Part shown: one piece after another, positions 25,667 through 35,088 of the stretch
Numbering within the stretch: position 1 is the stretch's first letter
How the letters are laid out: each line of letters begins with the position of its first letter
Source: Nitrospiraceae bacterium
GTDB taxonomy: Bacteria > Nitrospirota > Nitrospiria > Nitrospirales > UBA8639
Reading direction: 5' to 3'
NCBI GenBank assembly: GCA_020632635.1
Contig: JACKFE010000002.1
Coordinates: 248,001 to 312,000, forward strand
DNA: 64,000 nucleotides
The notes under the pieces: generated by a model
Told to the model about the DNA's origin: nothing
The model's input: only the letters and a program-made list of their open reading frames with translations
The model's database searches: none
Position numbers and translations under genes: made by a program

Positions 25667-26122
25667 CTAATACTTCACATCCACATCAATATGCGTCAAT
25701 AAGCCGTCAACCTTGAAAGACGCCTCGTCAAAACTGGGGGCCGCCAAAAATAAGGTAGGATTATTGGATACACCGAAACCCTCAGAAGGCAATCCAATCC
25801 AGTTCCGATCGAACTTATGGTTGTCATTTTCGTCATGATACACCACGACAGCGTACGCTCCGATGTCGGGGGCGGCCACACAGAGTGTCATTTGACCTGC
25901 TTGAGCACGCTCTCGCTCCTTATCAGTTTTTTTTCCTTTGATTAAAAAATCACCGGGATCAGGTCCATATAAAACGGCCTTCACCGTTCCATGATCATTC
26001 CGAACCCCATGGATATGAACATGGATAGCCTTCCCATTGTCAGGACACCGGTTAAGGGGAGGCTGGGGCTCATTCAGCAGGCCGGCGGCCACTGCGAAAA
26101 TCACAAGGGACCATACGTTCAT
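25667..26122 (-). CDS. DUF2141 secreted protein
   Basis: Exported 151-residue protein with a signal-like N-terminus (MNVWSLVIFAVAAGLL) and a beta-sandwich DUF2141 domain. The family hallmark is AVVVYHDENDNHKFDRNWIG followed by GFGVSNN. Function is unknown. It follows the SGNH-like gene's strand and precedes lspA by about 115 bp, also leftward. Confidence 0.82.
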   Translation of the reverse strand: MNVWSLVIFAVAAGLLNEPQPPLNRCPDNGKAIHVHIHGVRNDHGTVKAVLYGPDPGDFLIKGKKTDKERERAQAGQMTLCVAAPDIGAYAVVVYHDENDNHKFDRNWIGLPSEGFGVSNNPTLFLAAPSFDEASFKVDGLLTHIDVDVKY

Positions 26123-26238
26123 ATTTCCTCACGAATGAAAAGAATTTACGATTTCCGTGCAAGCGACAGGATGAAGGTCTTCCTTCTCATAGTGACGAAT
26201 AACCGATTGGACGCGTATCTGACATGAGAACCCGATTC

Positions 26239-26763
26239 TTACGAAAGCGGGGAATCCTCTTGCGGAGTGAGATGGGATCGTCGTTTGTCAAAAGCAAAAA
26301 GAACCAACAGGGAGCACACGCCAACACTAATGGCCATATCAGCGACGTTGAAGGCCGGCCAGTGATACCCTTTCACAAAAAAATCCAGAAAGTCGATGAC
26401 TTCCCCATATTGAATCCGATCGATAAAATTCCCGATGGCCCCGCCAAAGATCGAGGCAATCGTTAATTGCCCCCACCAATCTCGAGGGTCCAGACGAAGA
26501 AAAATGGTCAGCAACAACCCCATGGCAAAAAGAGAGGTCAGGAAAAAAAAGATCAGACGAAATCCGCTACTCGTAGTCCCCATAATCCCAAATGCCGCCC
26601 CGGGATTGCGGATATAGGTGAGATGAAAAAACCCAGGAATGATTGCAAGAGACTCATGGAGCATCATGGAATTGGCAATGTACGCCTTCGTGATTTGATC
26701 CAGACTCACAATGGTGCACACCACAATTCCCAACAGAACAAAGCGATGAGCCCGTGAATTCAC
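26239..26763 (-). CDS. lspA: Lipoprotein signal peptidase II (LspA)
   Basis: Inner-membrane aspartyl protease that removes the signal peptide from diacylglyceryl prolipoproteins. The 174-residue protein shows the four-helix pattern with the catalytic Asp motifs NPGAAFG (upstream Asn/Gly block) and FNVADMAIS, plus GNFIDRI. The open frame extends further upstream into ileS, but the credible start is the GTG at 26761-26763, whose GTGA overlaps the TGA stop of ileS, so the two genes are translationally coupled. Pairing with ileS is a common bacterial arrangement. Confidence 0.93.
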   Translation of the reverse strand: MNSRAHRFVLLGIVVCTIVSLDQITKAYIANSMMLHESLAIIPGFFHLTYIRNPGAAFGIMGTTSSGFRLIFFFLTSLFAMGLLLTIFLRLDPRDWWGQLTIASIFGGAIGNFIDRIQYGEVIDFLDFFVKGYHWPAFNVADMAISVGVCSLLVLFAFDKRRSHLTPQEDSPLS

Positions 26764-29624
26764 TCGATAGCCTCCACACAGCGCCCACACAAAGCGGGAT
26801 GCGCCGGCTGCCCCCCCACGTCCTGCCGAACATTCCAACAGCGGTCGCATTTGGTGCCTTCCGCCTGGCTCACTCCGATGCTCAGACCTAATCCCGAGTC
26901 CACAAACCATTCATCCGTGGCGGTAAGGGAGGAGGTAGGGCTAACGTCTACACATGAAACAATAAAAAGTGCGGGCAAATCCAAAAGATATTGCTGTAAA
27001 AGGGCAACATGTGGGTTCAACGCCTGAATGCTCACCTTAGCTTCCAGAGAAGAGCCAATCACCTTTTCTCGGCGTTTTTTTTCCAAGGCCAACTGCACGG
27101 CACTCCGAACTTTCAACAAATACCCCCAAGCCGCTTGCTTCTCTGAGTGTTGAAATACAACTGGTGCCACAGGAAAATCCGCCATATGAATACTCTTGAC
27201 CTGATTGTCTCCTCGCTGCGACTCGGGCAGGACTTGCCAGATTTCTTCTGCGGTAAAACTCAAAATCGGGGCCATAAGTTTGGCTAGTGCCGTCACGATT
27301 TCAAGAAAGACCGTTTGAGAACCCCGCCGAAGCGGTGAGTTTGCGGGAAACGTGTACAAGCGATCTTTCAAAATATCCAAATAGGTCGCGCTCATGTCCG
27401 TGGAACAAAAGTAATCAATTTCATGAATGACCTGACGAAATTGAAATTGTTCATAGCCCCGACGAACATTGGTGATGAGCTGACGTAATCGCCACAGAGC
27501 CCATTGATCCAGCTCAGGCAACTGTTCATGAGGAAGAGCATGTTGAGTGGCATCAAAGTCGTACAAATTGCTCAACAGAAATCGGCAGGTGTTCCGCACC
27601 TTTCGGTAGGCCTCAATTAATTGCTTGAGAATATCCTTGGAAATTCGCAAATCTTCCTGATAATCCTGCGAGGCCACCCACAATCTCAATATTTCGGCCC
27701 CTGAGTCTTTAATGACTTCCTGAGGCGTCACCACATTCCCTGCGGATTTGGACATTTTCTTTCCTTCACCATCAACCACAAATCCATGGGTCAGGACGGC
27801 TCGATAGGGAGCCCGATCATCTGTCGTCACCGAGGTCAACAATGCGCTGTGAAACCACCCCCGATGTTGGTCGGACCCTTCCAGGTATAAATCGGCCGGC
27901 CACCAATTTGGATCGCGGGTTTTCAAAACGGCTGCATGACTCACACCGGATTCAAACCAGACATCCAAAATATCCTGCTCTTTTTTGAGAGCTCCGCCCC
28001 CACAGGCCGGGCATTGTGTCCCAGGCGGCAACAATTCTTCGGCGGTCCGACTAAACCAGACATCCGAGCCACCTTCCTGCACTTGAAGCGCGACATGTTC
28101 AATAATTTTGGGATCGGCTAACGGAGTCCGGCAGTCCAAGCAGGAAAACACCGGAATAGGAGTACCCCACATTCGCTGTCTCGATAGGCACCAGTCTGGT
28201 CGATTCAAAATCATGCCGTGGATACGTTCCCGTCCCCGTTCAGGAATCCACCGGACCTTGTCAATTTCCTGAAGAGCCTGGCTTCGAAGATTCCCCTTCT
28301 CCATCGAAACAAACCATTGGTGAGTCGCCCTGAAAATGACCGGTTGTTTACAGCGCCAGCAATGCGGATAAGAATGTTCGAGTTTTCGCTCCCCGACCAG
28401 TTTCCCTGCCTGCCGCAAACGATCCACAATTCCGTCATTCGCCTCTAACACATGTTGGCCCAGACATTCGGGGAAGTCACCCGTAAACTTCCCGGCGTCA
28501 TCAACCGGCACCAAAATCTCCAAGGGTTTCTGATCAGGAAGTAGATGGAGCCACGCAGGTTTATTGTAGTGGAGTACCAGTAAATAGTCGTCCATACCAT
28601 GCCCTGGGGCAATATGCACACAACCGGTACCGGCTTCCAACGTGACAAACTCGCCGTTCAAAATAGGAACGATTCGTTTTGAAAAGGGAGGATGACAGAG
28701 CAACCCCTCTAGGGCTTTGCCTTGCTTTCTGCCAAGAACTTCACCCCCTTCAAGGCGACAGGCCTTCACAAAGGAATCCAATAACCCCTCTGCTACCAGA
28801 TAGGCTTCCTGCCCAACCCGGAACACGACATAGTCCAAGTCTGGATGGACACACACAGCCTGGTTGGCTGGTAAAGTCCAAGGCGTAGTGGTCCAAATCA
28901 CTACCGACACCATGGTCAATGAGGCGACAGACGGAATATCAAGAACTTTCCGTCCAGCTAAAAATTCCGGGTTTTGTACACACGGAAACTTGACATACAC
29001 GGAGGGTGACACATGCTGTTCATATTCCACTTCCGCTTCGGCCAATGCCGTTTGATCAACCGTGCACCACAACACAGGCTTCAGCCCTTTATAGACCCGC
29101 CCCTTTTCGACAAACTTTCCAAATTCCCGGACAATCGTGGCTTCATATTTCCGATCCATCGTTAAATAGGGATGCTCCCAGTCACCGAACACCCCAAGGC
29201 GCTTAAATTCTTCCCGTTGGATAGATACAAATTTTTCCGCATAGTCCCGGCATAGGGTCCGAAGTTGGACAGGGCTTAATTCTTTTTTCTTAGGGCCCAG
29301 CTGTTTGGTCACCTGATGCTCGATAGGAAGACCATGACAATCCCACCCTGGTACATAGGGCACCTGAAATCCAGACATGGATTTCGACTTCACGATGATA
29401 TCTTTCAGAATTTTATTCAGAGCATGACCAATGTGTATATGGCCATTGGCATAAGGCGGCCCATCATGAAGTAGGTAAAGAGGCTTTCCCTCACGTAATT
29501 GCTGGATCCCTTGATAGACCCCTTCCGTCTCCCACCAAGCCAGCCGTTCAGGTTCCTTTTGAGGCAAATTGGCCTTCATCGGGAAATCTGTCTTGGGAAG
29601 ATTGAGTGTCGATTTATAATCCAT
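26760..29624 (-). CDS. ileS: Isoleucyl-tRNA synthetase
   Basis: Class I aminoacyl-tRNA synthetase of 954 residues, charging tRNA-Ile. The HIGH signature is in DGPPYANGHIHIGHALNK near residue 55, the editing CP1 domain follows (WTTTPWTLPANQ, GTGCVHIAPGHG), and the KMSKS loop is GKKMSKSAGN. The C-terminal zinc knuckle CDRCWNVRQ... with CGRCVEA is intact. Leftward transcription with lspA directly downstream, overlapping by 4 bases. Confidence 0.98.
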   Translation of the reverse strand: MDYKSTLNLPKTDFPMKANLPQKEPERLAWWETEGVYQGIQQLREGKPLYLLHDGPPYANGHIHIGHALNKILKDIIVKSKSMSGFQVPYVPGWDCHGLPIEHQVTKQLGPKKKELSPVQLRTLCRDYAEKFVSIQREEFKRLGVFGDWEHPYLTMDRKYEATIVREFGKFVEKGRVYKGLKPVLWCTVDQTALAEAEVEYEQHVSPSVYVKFPCVQNPEFLAGRKVLDIPSVASLTMVSVVIWTTTPWTLPANQAVCVHPDLDYVVFRVGQEAYLVAEGLLDSFVKACRLEGGEVLGRKQGKALEGLLCHPPFSKRIVPILNGEFVTLEAGTGCVHIAPGHGMDDYLLVLHYNKPAWLHLLPDQKPLEILVPVDDAGKFTGDFPECLGQHVLEANDGIVDRLRQAGKLVGERKLEHSYPHCWRCKQPVIFRATHQWFVSMEKGNLRSQALQEIDKVRWIPERGRERIHGMILNRPDWCLSRQRMWGTPIPVFSCLDCRTPLADPKIIEHVALQVQEGGSDVWFSRTAEELLPPGTQCPACGGGALKKEQDILDVWFESGVSHAAVLKTRDPNWWPADLYLEGSDQHRGWFHSALLTSVTTDDRAPYRAVLTHGFVVDGEGKKMSKSAGNVVTPQEVIKDSGAEILRLWVASQDYQEDLRISKDILKQLIEAYRKVRNTCRFLLSNLYDFDATQHALPHEQLPELDQWALWRLRQLITNVRRGYEQFQFRQVIHEIDYFCSTDMSATYLDILKDRLYTFPANSPLRRGSQTVFLEIVTALAKLMAPILSFTAEEIWQVLPESQRGDNQVKSIHMADFPVAPVVFQHSEKQAAWGYLLKVRSAVQLALEKKRREKVIGSSLEAKVSIQALNPHVALLQQYLLDLPALFIVSCVDVSPTSSLTATDEWFVDSGLGLSIGVSQAEGTKCDRCWNVRQDVGGQPAHPALCGRCVEAIE

Positions 29625-29811
29625 GACGATGCTTTTTCCTTAACCGCGATTAGGTCCCAGGCAATGCCACTTCTTCTCCAATGGGTTGGCCCATTCTAGC
29701 CAGGGGGTCAGAACCCGTCAAACACTACCACGCATAACCTCTTACCAAATAAAAGGAAATCTTAAACTTTTTGGGAGGAGACCGAAATTGCTGAAGTTGG
29801 GAAATGTGAAA

Positions 29812-30909
29812 TTAACTTAAGGCCATCATGCGGTCCAATGCCAACTTTGCATGCACTTTATCATCTATAGGTACCTGAATGTGGTTGACCACCACTCCCT
29901 GCACCAGATTTTCCATGGTCCAACAAAGATGAGGAGCATCGATCCGGAACATGGTGGCACACCGACAGACCATCGGCGAGAGGAAGAAGATCTGCTTGTC
30001 GGTTAGCTCTTGCTTCAGACGATTCACCAGGTTCAATTCCGTTCCCACCGCCCAAACCGTTCCCGCAGGAGCCTGTGTAACGGTTCGGATAATAAATTCG
30101 GTGGACCCCACCAAATCAGCCTTATTGACAACGTCTTCATGACATTCCGGATGGACAATGACCTGTATGCCAGGATATTGCTTCAGAAAATAGTCAATAT
30201 GGGAAGCTTGAAACATTTGATGGACACTACAATGTCCTTTCCAAAGGAGGAGCTTTGCCTTAGCAAGGGCATCACGGGTATGTCCCCCATTAGGCTGATC
30301 GGGATCCCAGACAATCATATCTTCACGTGGGAAACCCATGGCATTGGCCGTATTCCGGCCGAGATGTTCATCTGGGAAAAACAAAATTTTTTCCCGCCTG
30401 GCCCAGGCCCAATTCATAATGGCTTTGGCATTGGAGGAAGTACAGGTAAGACCGCCATGCTCACCACAAAAGGCTTTCAGTGAAGCCGCCGAATTGACAT
30501 ATACAATGGGGGTGACCTTTTCTTCTACTGACATTGCACGCCCAAGGCGATCCCAACAATCATCGACTTGCTCCATGGAGGCCATATCCGCCATGGAACA
30601 GCCTGCAGCCATATCCGGCAAAATGACGGTCTGGTTCGATTGGCTCAAAATATCAGCCGTTTCGGCCATAAAGTGGACCCCACAAAAGACCACCGTCGGA
30701 AATTCAGAACGCTCAGCGGCATATTTCGCTAGGAGAAGCGAATCCCCACGGAGATCGGCATGTATAATGACTTCATCCCGCTGATAATTATGCCCCAATA
30801 CCAATACCTGCTTACCCAATTTGGTTTTCGCTTCGGCAATACGATCAAATAATTCTTTACTGGAAAGGGTCTGATAATCGGTAATGGGAAGTTCTGTCAA
30901 AAGCGTCAT
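29812..30909 (-). CDS. nadA: Quinolinate synthase NadA
   Basis: Cytoplasmic [4Fe-4S] enzyme that condenses iminoaspartate and dihydroxyacetone phosphate to quinolinate for NAD synthesis. The 365-residue sequence shows LGHNYQRDEVI, AGCSMADM, YVNSAASLKAFC, TSSNA, FFPDEHLGRNTA and HPECHEDV. The three cluster cysteines are candidates in VVFCGVHF, GGLTCTSSNA and PMVCRCATM. The start at 30909 is a clear ATG. No nadB or nadC lies nearby. Confidence 0.97.
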   Translation of the reverse strand: MTLLTELPITDYQTLSSKELFDRIAEAKTKLGKQVLVLGHNYQRDEVIIHADLRGDSLLLAKYAAERSEFPTVVFCGVHFMAETADILSQSNQTVILPDMAAGCSMADMASMEQVDDCWDRLGRAMSVEEKVTPIVYVNSAASLKAFCGEHGGLTCTSSNAKAIMNWAWARREKILFFPDEHLGRNTANAMGFPREDMIVWDPDQPNGGHTRDALAKAKLLLWKGHCSVHQMFQASHIDYFLKQYPGIQVIVHPECHEDVVNKADLVGSTEFIIRTVTQAPAGTVWAVGTELNLVNRLKQELTDKQIFFLSPMVCRCATMFRIDAPHLCWTMENLVQGVVVNHIQVPIDDKVHAKLALDRMMALS

Positions 30910-31082
30910 CGTCGTCTGAAACCCTTTATTGAATGATAAAAGCTACGGCCTCAACCGTGAGTAGATAATACCCCGTATTCTTCCGAAATCAAGGAGCAAT
31001 CATTCACTCTACCAAATCGTATCCAGGTGAGAAAGGCTATTTTTTCTGCAGTGGTTGCGCCTATTCCTGTCACCATTCCCGT

Positions 31083-31112
31083 TTGACAAACAAAAGGAAC
31101 GACGTTTACCAT
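31083..31112 (+). promoter_or_regulatory. Sigma-70-like promoter for the TPP-controlled thiC operon
   Basis: A perfect TTGACA (31083-31088) is followed after 18 bases by TACCAT (31107-31112), four of six matches to the -10 consensus. The predicted start near 31119 coincides with the 5' edge of the riboswitch, which supports the assignment. Confidence 0.5.
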
Positions 31113-31118
31113 GAAATG

Positions 31119-31212
31119 GCTAGGGGTGCAGCATGCTGAGAGTCCCGAGTTTGGGGGACGACCCTCACAACCTGACCTGGATAATACCAGCGTAGGGAAG
31201 CAGGTTTCTCAT
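31119..31212 (+). ncRNA. TPP riboswitch (THI element)
   Basis: The conserved aptamer parts are present in order: the 5' helix strand with GGGGTGC, the CTGAGA pyrimidine-sensing loop (31136-31141), the ACCC strand after a variable P3 stem, and the conserved ACCTGACCTGGATAATACC followed by CAGCGTAGGGAAGC. It senses thiamine pyrophosphate and sits directly ahead of a terminator and thiC. Confidence 0.96.
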
Positions 31213-31226
31213 CACATCAGCAATTG

Positions 31227-31269
31227 AAGCCGCACCCTGTATCTATTTTAAAAAGGGGCGGCTTTTTTT
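31227..31269 (+). terminator. Intrinsic terminator of the TPP riboswitch expression platform
   Basis: AAGCCGC pairs with GCGGCTT (with further C/G pairs inside) and is followed by a seven-T run. It lies between the aptamer and thiC, so thiamine pyrophosphate binding would favour premature termination. Confidence 0.8.
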
Positions 31270-31326
31270 ATAGGCTTTTTTGTAACGTCCCGTCTTCCAT
31301 TCCTTAACCACCAAGAGAGGGCATCG

Positions 31327-33249
31327 ATGACACCACCATACACCACACCTCTTTCGGCCCAAGATTCCCCACTGCCCCTCATTGCACCAGAGAACCGAAC
31401 TCCGCCATCTTCTATGACCATTCAACCATTTCCCGGATCCAAGAAAATATACGAAACAGGGTCCCGTCCGGATATCCGAGTGCCCAAGCGAGAAATTCTC
31501 GTGGCCTCCTCGCTCCAGAATGGCGAACACGCCAACGGGGTATCTGTCGAGGTTTATGACCCATCTGGCCCCTATACCGATCCGGACATTACCATCGATG
31601 TACGGAAGGGCTTAGCACCTCTCAGAAAACATTGGATCACGGAACGACAGGATGTGGAACAACTGCCTGAAGTTACTTCCCTTTATGGAAGAAAGCGGGC
31701 CAGTGATCCAAGCCTACAGGCGATTCGCTTTAACCTCCGCCGCCCTCCCCTTCGAGCCAAGTCAGGACATAATGTCACACAGCTTCACTATGCCCGGAAA
31801 GGCATCATTACCCCAGAGATGGAGTTCATTGCCATCCGTGAAAATCAATCCCGGCAAGCCGAACATCATCGTTCTCCCCACCAACACCGGGGCGTGAGCC
31901 AACATCCAGGAAATTCCTGGGGCGCATCCATCCCCTCGGTAATTACACCGGAATTCGTGCGAGATGAAATTGCCAGAGGGCGGGCAATTATTCCTGCCAA
32001 TATCAATCACCCCGAAATTGAGCCCATGATTATTGGGCGAAATTTTCTGGTGAAAATCAATTCCAATATTGGCAATTCAGCCGTCACCTCTTCTATTGAG
32101 GAGGAGGTCGAAAAATTAATCTGGTCGATTCGATGGGGGGCAGATACCGTCATGGATCTGTCCACGGGAAAAAACATTCATGAAACCCGTGAGTGGATTA
32201 TCCGAAATTCCCCCGTTCCTATCGGCACGGTCCCTATTTATCAAGCCTTGGAAAAGGTTGGCGGAAAGCCCGAGGAACTCACCTGGGAAATTTACCGTGA
32301 TACCTTGATCGAACAAGCCGAACAGGGCGTAGATTACTTCACCATTCATGCTGGGGTCAGACTGGCCTACGTGCCCATGACGGCAAATCGGATGACTGGC
32401 ATTGTCTCTCGCGGTGGGTCGATTCATGCCAAATGGTGCCTGGCTCATCATCAGGAAAATTTCACCTATACCCACTTCGAAGAAATTTGTGAAATCATGA
32501 AGAGCTACGACGTCTCCTTCAGCTTAGGAGACGGATTGAGGCCAGGGTCACTGGCCGATGCCAATGACCAAGCCCAATTTGCCGAACTGGAAACCCTGGG
32601 AGAATTAACGAAAATCGCCTGGAAGCACGATGTCCAAGTGATGATTGAAGGCCCGGGGCATGTTCCAATGCAACTCATCAAAGAAAACATGGATAAGCAA
32701 CTCGCCGCCTGCGATGAGGCTCCGTTTTATACTCTTGGCCCACTCACCACCGATATCGCGCCGGGATATGATCATCTTACCTCCGCCATCGGCGCAGCCA
32801 TGATTGGCTGGTACGGCTGTGCCATGCTGTGTTACGTCACTCCCAAAGAACACCTGGGACTTCCGGATAAAGAAGATGTCAAAGCCGGAGTTATTGCCTA
32901 CAAAATCGCCGCGCATGCGGCCGATCTGGCCAAAGGACACCCTGGGGCCCAAGTCCGGGATAACGCCCTTTCACACGCCCGCTTTGAATTCCGGTGGCAA
33001 GATCAATTTAACCTCTCACTCGACCCGGAAACGGCGCAAAGTTACCATGATGCCACGCTTCCGGCCCAGGGTGCCAAAATCGCACATTTCTGCTCCATGT
33101 GCGGTCCGCATTTCTGTTCCATGAAAATCACACAGGATGTCCGGGATTACGCGGCTCAACAACACTTATCAGAAGAGGCAGCCCTATCCAAAGGCTTAGA
33201 GGAAAAGGCAGAGGAGTTTCGGAAAGCCGGAGGGGATTTGTATGTATAA
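31327..33249 (+). CDS. thiC: Phosphomethylpyrimidine synthase ThiC
   Basis: Radical-SAM enzyme that rearranges aminoimidazole ribotide to the HMP-phosphate pyrimidine of thiamine. The 640-residue length is full-size. The C-terminal CSMCGPHFC supplies the CX2CX4C cluster ligands, and the barrel segments TVMDLSTGKNIHETR, DGLRPGSLADANDQAQ, MIEGPGHVPM and GPLTTDIAPGYDH are unmistakable. The first 30 residues are variable and Pro-rich. The ATG at 31327 has GAGAGG upstream. Expression is governed by the TPP riboswitch 60-200 bases ahead. Confidence 0.98.
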   Translation: MTPPYTTPLSAQDSPLPLIAPENRTPPSSMTIQPFPGSKKIYETGSRPDIRVPKREILVASSLQNGEHANGVSVEVYDPSGPYTDPDITIDVRKGLAPLRKHWITERQDVEQLPEVTSLYGRKRASDPSLQAIRFNLRRPPLRAKSGHNVTQLHYARKGIITPEMEFIAIRENQSRQAEHHRSPHQHRGVSQHPGNSWGASIPSVITPEFVRDEIARGRAIIPANINHPEIEPMIIGRNFLVKINSNIGNSAVTSSIEEEVEKLIWSIRWGADTVMDLSTGKNIHETREWIIRNSPVPIGTVPIYQALEKVGGKPEELTWEIYRDTLIEQAEQGVDYFTIHAGVRLAYVPMTANRMTGIVSRGGSIHAKWCLAHHQENFTYTHFEEICEIMKSYDVSFSLGDGLRPGSLADANDQAQFAELETLGELTKIAWKHDVQVMIEGPGHVPMQLIKENMDKQLAACDEAPFYTLGPLTTDIAPGYDHLTSAIGAAMIGWYGCAMLCYVTPKEHLGLPDKEDVKAGVIAYKIAAHAADLAKGHPGAQVRDNALSHARFEFRWQDQFNLSLDPETAQSYHDATLPAQGAKIAHFCSMCGPHFCSMKITQDVRDYAAQQHLSEEAALSKGLEEKAEEFRKAGGDLYV

Positions 33250-33323
33250 TGCACGGAAGATGATGATCCCAATCCCTTGTAACAACCGCAATGCATTACT
33301 CCTAACCGAGTGAGATTGACCCT

Positions 33324-34124
33324 ATGAATCCCATACACCTAGCTCCTTTAAGAGAACGGGACGTCACGAGACACATTGCCCGGGAATATTTCAAAGAATT
33401 CGACACGCTTATTGAAAGCGACATCATCATCGTTGGTGCCGGTCCCTCAGGATTATTAGCCGCCAGGGATTTAGCCTCCACGGGCTTTAAAACGCTCTTG
33501 ATTGAGCAAAGCCTGGCATTAGGAGGTGGATTTTGGTCCGGCGGTTACCTCATGAACAAGGCTACGATTTGCGAACCAGCCCACTTGATTCTGGAGGAAT
33601 TAGGAATCCCCTTTAAGCCAATTAAGGATTGTCCCGGCATGACGATTGTCGACCCTCCCCATGCAACCGGTCGCCTCATCTCGGCCGCTTACGAGGCCGG
33701 GGCTAAAGTGCTGAATTTAACGAAGGTCGTGGATTTGATTTTACGACAAGATCACAAGATTGAGGGGGTCGTCGTCAACAATTCAACCACGGAAATGGTT
33801 GGCCATGATGTGATTCATGTAGATCCCATCGCGCTCGAAAGTCAGGTGGTAATTGACGCCACTGGGCATGATGCTATTGTGGTGGATCTACTCCACAAGA
33901 GAAACCTTTACCAAAAAGTTCCCGGAAACGGGGCCATGTGGGTGGCTCGCTCAGAAACACTGGTCGTGGAGAATACCCGGGAAATATATCCGAATTGCTT
34001 TGTTACCGGACTGGCGGTCGCAGCTGTCGACGGAACCCCGCGCATGGGTCCGGCATTCGGCTCGATGTTACTTTCCGGTCGGCGAGTGGCGGAACTCGTT
34101 CGACAAAAACTGAAGGGAGACTAG
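33324..34124 (+). CDS. thi4: Thi4-family thiazole synthase, histidine (non-suicide) type
   Basis: Makes the thiazole precursor of thiamine from NAD and glycine. The 266-residue protein has the dinucleotide-binding IIIVGAGPSGLLAAR near residue 35, EQSLALGGGFWSGGYLMNK, and a C-terminal DGTPRMGPAFGSMLLSG. Yeast Thi4 donates sulfur from an active-site Cys followed by a Asp-Pro pair. Here the corresponding stretch is VIHVDP with His165 in that place, as in archaeal Thi4 that uses free sulfide catalytically. It is 74 bp downstream of thiC, presumably under the same TPP riboswitch, and replaces the usual ThiG/ThiH route at this locus. Confidence 0.9.
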   Translation: MNPIHLAPLRERDVTRHIAREYFKEFDTLIESDIIIVGAGPSGLLAARDLASTGFKTLLIEQSLALGGGFWSGGYLMNKATICEPAHLILEELGIPFKPIKDCPGMTIVDPPHATGRLISAAYEAGAKVLNLTKVVDLILRQDHKIEGVVVNNSTTEMVGHDVIHVDPIALESQVVIDATGHDAIVVDLLHKRNLYQKVPGNGAMWVARSETLVVENTREIYPNCFVTGLAVAAVDGTPRMGPAFGSMLLSGRRVAELVRQKLKGD

Positions 34125-34164
34125 CCGCTTCGGCTCATATCTCTGGCATCGGCTCTGAATACCA

Positions 34165-34680
34165 ATGGATCGACAAGATTTTCTCAACCAAGGCGAAGGC
34201 CGTGAGGAGGATAAAACCGAGGCATGGAATCTTTTTGAGCAAGCCTATGCCTTGCAAATGAAAGGTAAGCTGGAAGAGGCCGTCGACCTCTATAAGCAAT
34301 CCATCGAGCTCTTTCCAACGGCCGAAGCTCACACGTTTTTGGGATGGACCTATAGCTTCATGGGACAATTAAACGAGGCTATTGAGGAATGTCACCGTGC
34401 CATCCGGCAGGATCCGGATTTTGGCAATCCGTATAATGATATTGGGGCCTATCTGATTGAGCTCAATCAACTTGAAGAAGCCATTCCTTGGCTGGAAAAG
34501 GCTGCCAAAGCTAAACGATATGAGAATCCGGCTTTCCCTCACATGAACCTGGGCCGCGTTTATGAACGGAAGGGACAATGGGATTTGGCCGTGGAGTCCT
34601 ATAAAAAATCGCTGGCCTTAAACCCGGAATATAAAACCGCCAAACAGGCTCTGCTCCGCATTTTGACCTTGATGAATTAA
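34165..34680 (+). CDS. TPR-repeat protein
   Basis: A 171-residue soluble protein made of about four tetratricopeptide repeats; clear ones include WNLFEQAYALQMKGKLEEA, AEAHTFLGWTYSFMGQLNEA, NPYNDIGAYLIELNQLEEA and AFPHMNLGRVYERKGQWDLA. These mediate protein-protein contacts. It is 40 bp after thi4 and 18 bp before the receiver-like gene. No membrane segment. Specific partner unknown. Confidence 0.8.
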   Translation: MDRQDFLNQGEGREEDKTEAWNLFEQAYALQMKGKLEEAVDLYKQSIELFPTAEAHTFLGWTYSFMGQLNEAIEECHRAIRQDPDFGNPYNDIGAYLIELNQLEEAIPWLEKAAKAKRYENPAFPHMNLGRVYERKGQWDLAVESYKKSLALNPEYKTAKQALLRILTLMN

Positions 34681-34698
34681 ACCGTTCCGGATGCTTTT

Positions 34699-35088
34699 AT
34701 GACAACTACCAAAACACTACTTATCGCGGTCACTGATATCTTTTTTTACACAAAAATCCGTGATGCCTTTCGTCCGCAAGGTTATACTTTGACACGCATC
34801 AGGAATGTCGAGGATTGGCTGACCAACGTTGATAACCAATCCCCTCAAGCCATTATTGCCAATATGAATGACGACCGGCTGGACGTGCCAAATTTGCTAA
34901 AGACGATCAAAGCTCAACCCAAGATTCAAGATGTTCCCATTTTAGCATTTGCGAATCATGAGGAAGTAGGCACTTGGAAGTTAGCCAAAGAACTGGGCAT
35001 CAATAAAATTGTCTCTCGTAATGAATTTTCCGCACGGACCCTCCCTCTCCTGGAAGAAATGTTAGCCTCGACTCCGCCTACCCCATGA
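34699..35088 (+). CDS. Response-regulator receiver-like protein (degenerate)
   Basis: A 129-residue stand-alone CheY-like fold (beta strands TLLIAVTD, AIIANMND, VPILAFAN). The usual phospho-acceptor Asp after the third strand is occupied by Asn in AIIANMNDDR, and no canonical KP pair is seen at the C-terminus, so it is probably a pseudo-receiver that does not accept phosphate. The stop overlaps the ygfZ start by 4 bases (ATGA), so the pair is translated together. Confidence 0.65.
   Translation: MTTTKTLLIAVTDIFFYTKIRDAFRPQGYTLTRIRNVEDWLTNVDNQSPQAIIANMNDDRLDVPNLLKTIKAQPKIQDVPILAFANHEEVGTWKLAKELGINKIVSRNEFSARTLPLLEEMLASTPPTP

Noticed and set aside
26764..26910. Longer lspA frame starting within ileS
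   Set aside because: The first helix and the conserved core begin after the GTG overlapping the ileS stop; the extension is hydrophilic and overlaps an essential gene.
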